A stretch of 64,000 nucleotides of DNA from Pegea sp. RAD2-039 (taxonomy: Eukaryota > Chordata > Thaliacea > Salpida > Salpidae). Shown one piece after another: positions 63,235-64,000 of the stretch. The notes beneath the pieces are model-generated. The model saw only the letters and a program-made list of their open reading frames with translations. It made no database searches and was not told where the DNA came from. The stretch lies in assembly GCA_034620365.1 (NCBI GenBank), contig JAQGEQ010000201.1:186001-250000 (forward strand). Direction: 5' to 3'. Position numbers and translations under genes: made by a program. Position 1 is the first letter of the stretch; each line of letters begins with the position of its first letter.

Positions 63235-64000
63235 AGATAGCTATTATTACTCTAATTCATAAAAAGAGTCCCATAAACACCGCACTTAACTGCAGACCAG
63301 TTTTGCTGACTTCAGTTATGTGCAGAACTCAAAAACATATCATTCACAATCATTTGACCAGTCATTTGATGGAGCACCATCTAATATCTGATGTCCAGCA
63401 TGGCTTTGTGAAACGGAGATCTTCCCTGACTCAACATTTCACTTTTCTTGTGAGCTTACAGCCCATTATGAAAGTAATACTCCTGGTGAAATTATATATT
63501 TCGATTTTCCTAAAGCGTTTGATTCTGTCCCACACAACAAGCTCGTTACTGTATTAAAAAACATAGAAATCAACAGCTTTATCTTACAGTGGATTGAAGA
63601 TTACTTATCAGGTAGAATCCAACAAACTCGTGTTGAAAGATCTTTATCTACTCCTAATCAAATCATTAGTGGTGTTCCTCAGGGTTCCATTCTGGGTCTC
63701 CTTCTCTTTTTTTAATTTTCATCGAAGACCTCATCAAAAGATTAGTAGTAGTAGATGATGTCAGAGTGTTTGTGTATGCAGATGAAATCAAGCTATTATC
63801 TTGTAATCCTTCAAAACTTCAAACTGCACTACACACTGTAGAAAACTGGTCTATGAACTGGCAACTCAGAATCCAGCCCACAAAGTCTGAACTTATAACT
63901 TTTTCTCGTAAACCAGCTGCAAATTCCTTGAACCAATATTCCATCAATGGATTTATTATTCAACGAATATCTTCGGTCCTAGACCTTGGCATTGCCCTAT
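63235..64000 (+). mobile_element. Degenerate non-LTR retrotransposon, copy 2 (runs off right edge)
   Basis: Reverse-transcriptase region homologous to 17450-18060. It begins with LIHKKSPINTALNCRPVLL-type sequence at about 63255, then HLISDVQHGFVKRRSSLTQ, a frameshift before the FDSVPHNKL block, GVPQGSILG, and a catalytic box changed from YADD to YADE. Relative to this copy, copy 1 lacks 12 bp (cactacacactg) after cttcaaactg. The two are very similar over about 600 bp and both are dead. Confidence 0.9.

Overview
The window is nuclear DNA of an animal. It carries 12 recognisable metazoan genes (UHRF1, PCSK7, HMBOX1, INPP5E, ARL3, RABGGTA, COX15, SDHAF3, SDE2, RPL11, NT5C2, SLC35G1-like) plus an immunoglobulin-superfamily receptor. 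Most introns are only 40-80 nt with GT..AG ends, and the intergenic DNA is extremely AT-rich. The gene density and short introns suggest a small compact invertebrate genome; orthonectids, dicyemids or similar lineages come to mind, but the sequence does not settle the species. ARL3 plus INPP5E argues for a ciliated animal, and a complete UHRF1 predicts maintenance CpG methylation.

Layout, left to right: partial NT5C2 (-, 1-1587); UHRF1 (+, 3365-6662); a three-Ig-domain transmembrane receptor (+, 8697-16370) with a 4.3 kb 61-bp satellite inside one intron; a dead non-LTR retrotransposon (16.9-18.7 kb) and a hAT-like relic (19.2-20.3 kb); SDHAF3, a small ORF and COX15 (+, 21.8-25.1 kb); ARL3 (-, 25508-26261); intronless PCSK7 (+, 28981-31011); a 2.6 kb 18-bp minisatellite; intronless HMBOX1 (-, 35833-36984); a gene desert (37-43.5 kb); a Ty3/Gypsy-like relic (44.6-46.3 kb); SDE2 (+); SLC35G1-like (-); INPP5E (+); RPL11 (-); single-exon RABGGTA (-); and a second copy of the non-LTR element running off the right edge.

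The most striking signal is not a gene. The 8-bp palindrome TGACGTCA (often within TGATGACGTCATCA) occurs about 48 times by hand count, against roughly 0.5 expected from base composition. It is confined to gene-bearing, CpG-rich patches. It is placed in introns (often just after the 5' splice site), in flanks, and inside coding sequence, where it is read in both stop-free frames (as M/V-T-S or as D-V-x). This looks like a DNA-level selected or amplified word, comparable in abundance to highly iterated palindromes of some bacteria, and I know of no description of it in an animal.

Functionally the genes are mostly housekeeping and unlinked: respiratory assembly (SDHAF3, COX15), prenyl/cilium biology (ARL3, INPP5E, RABGGTA), chromatin and DNA-binding (UHRF1, HMBOX1), translation (RPL11), genome maintenance/splicing (SDE2), secretory processing (PCSK7), nucleotide metabolism (NT5C2). 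Exon models were built by hand from conserved protein sequence and splice sites; each complete model keeps one reading frame through to its stop.
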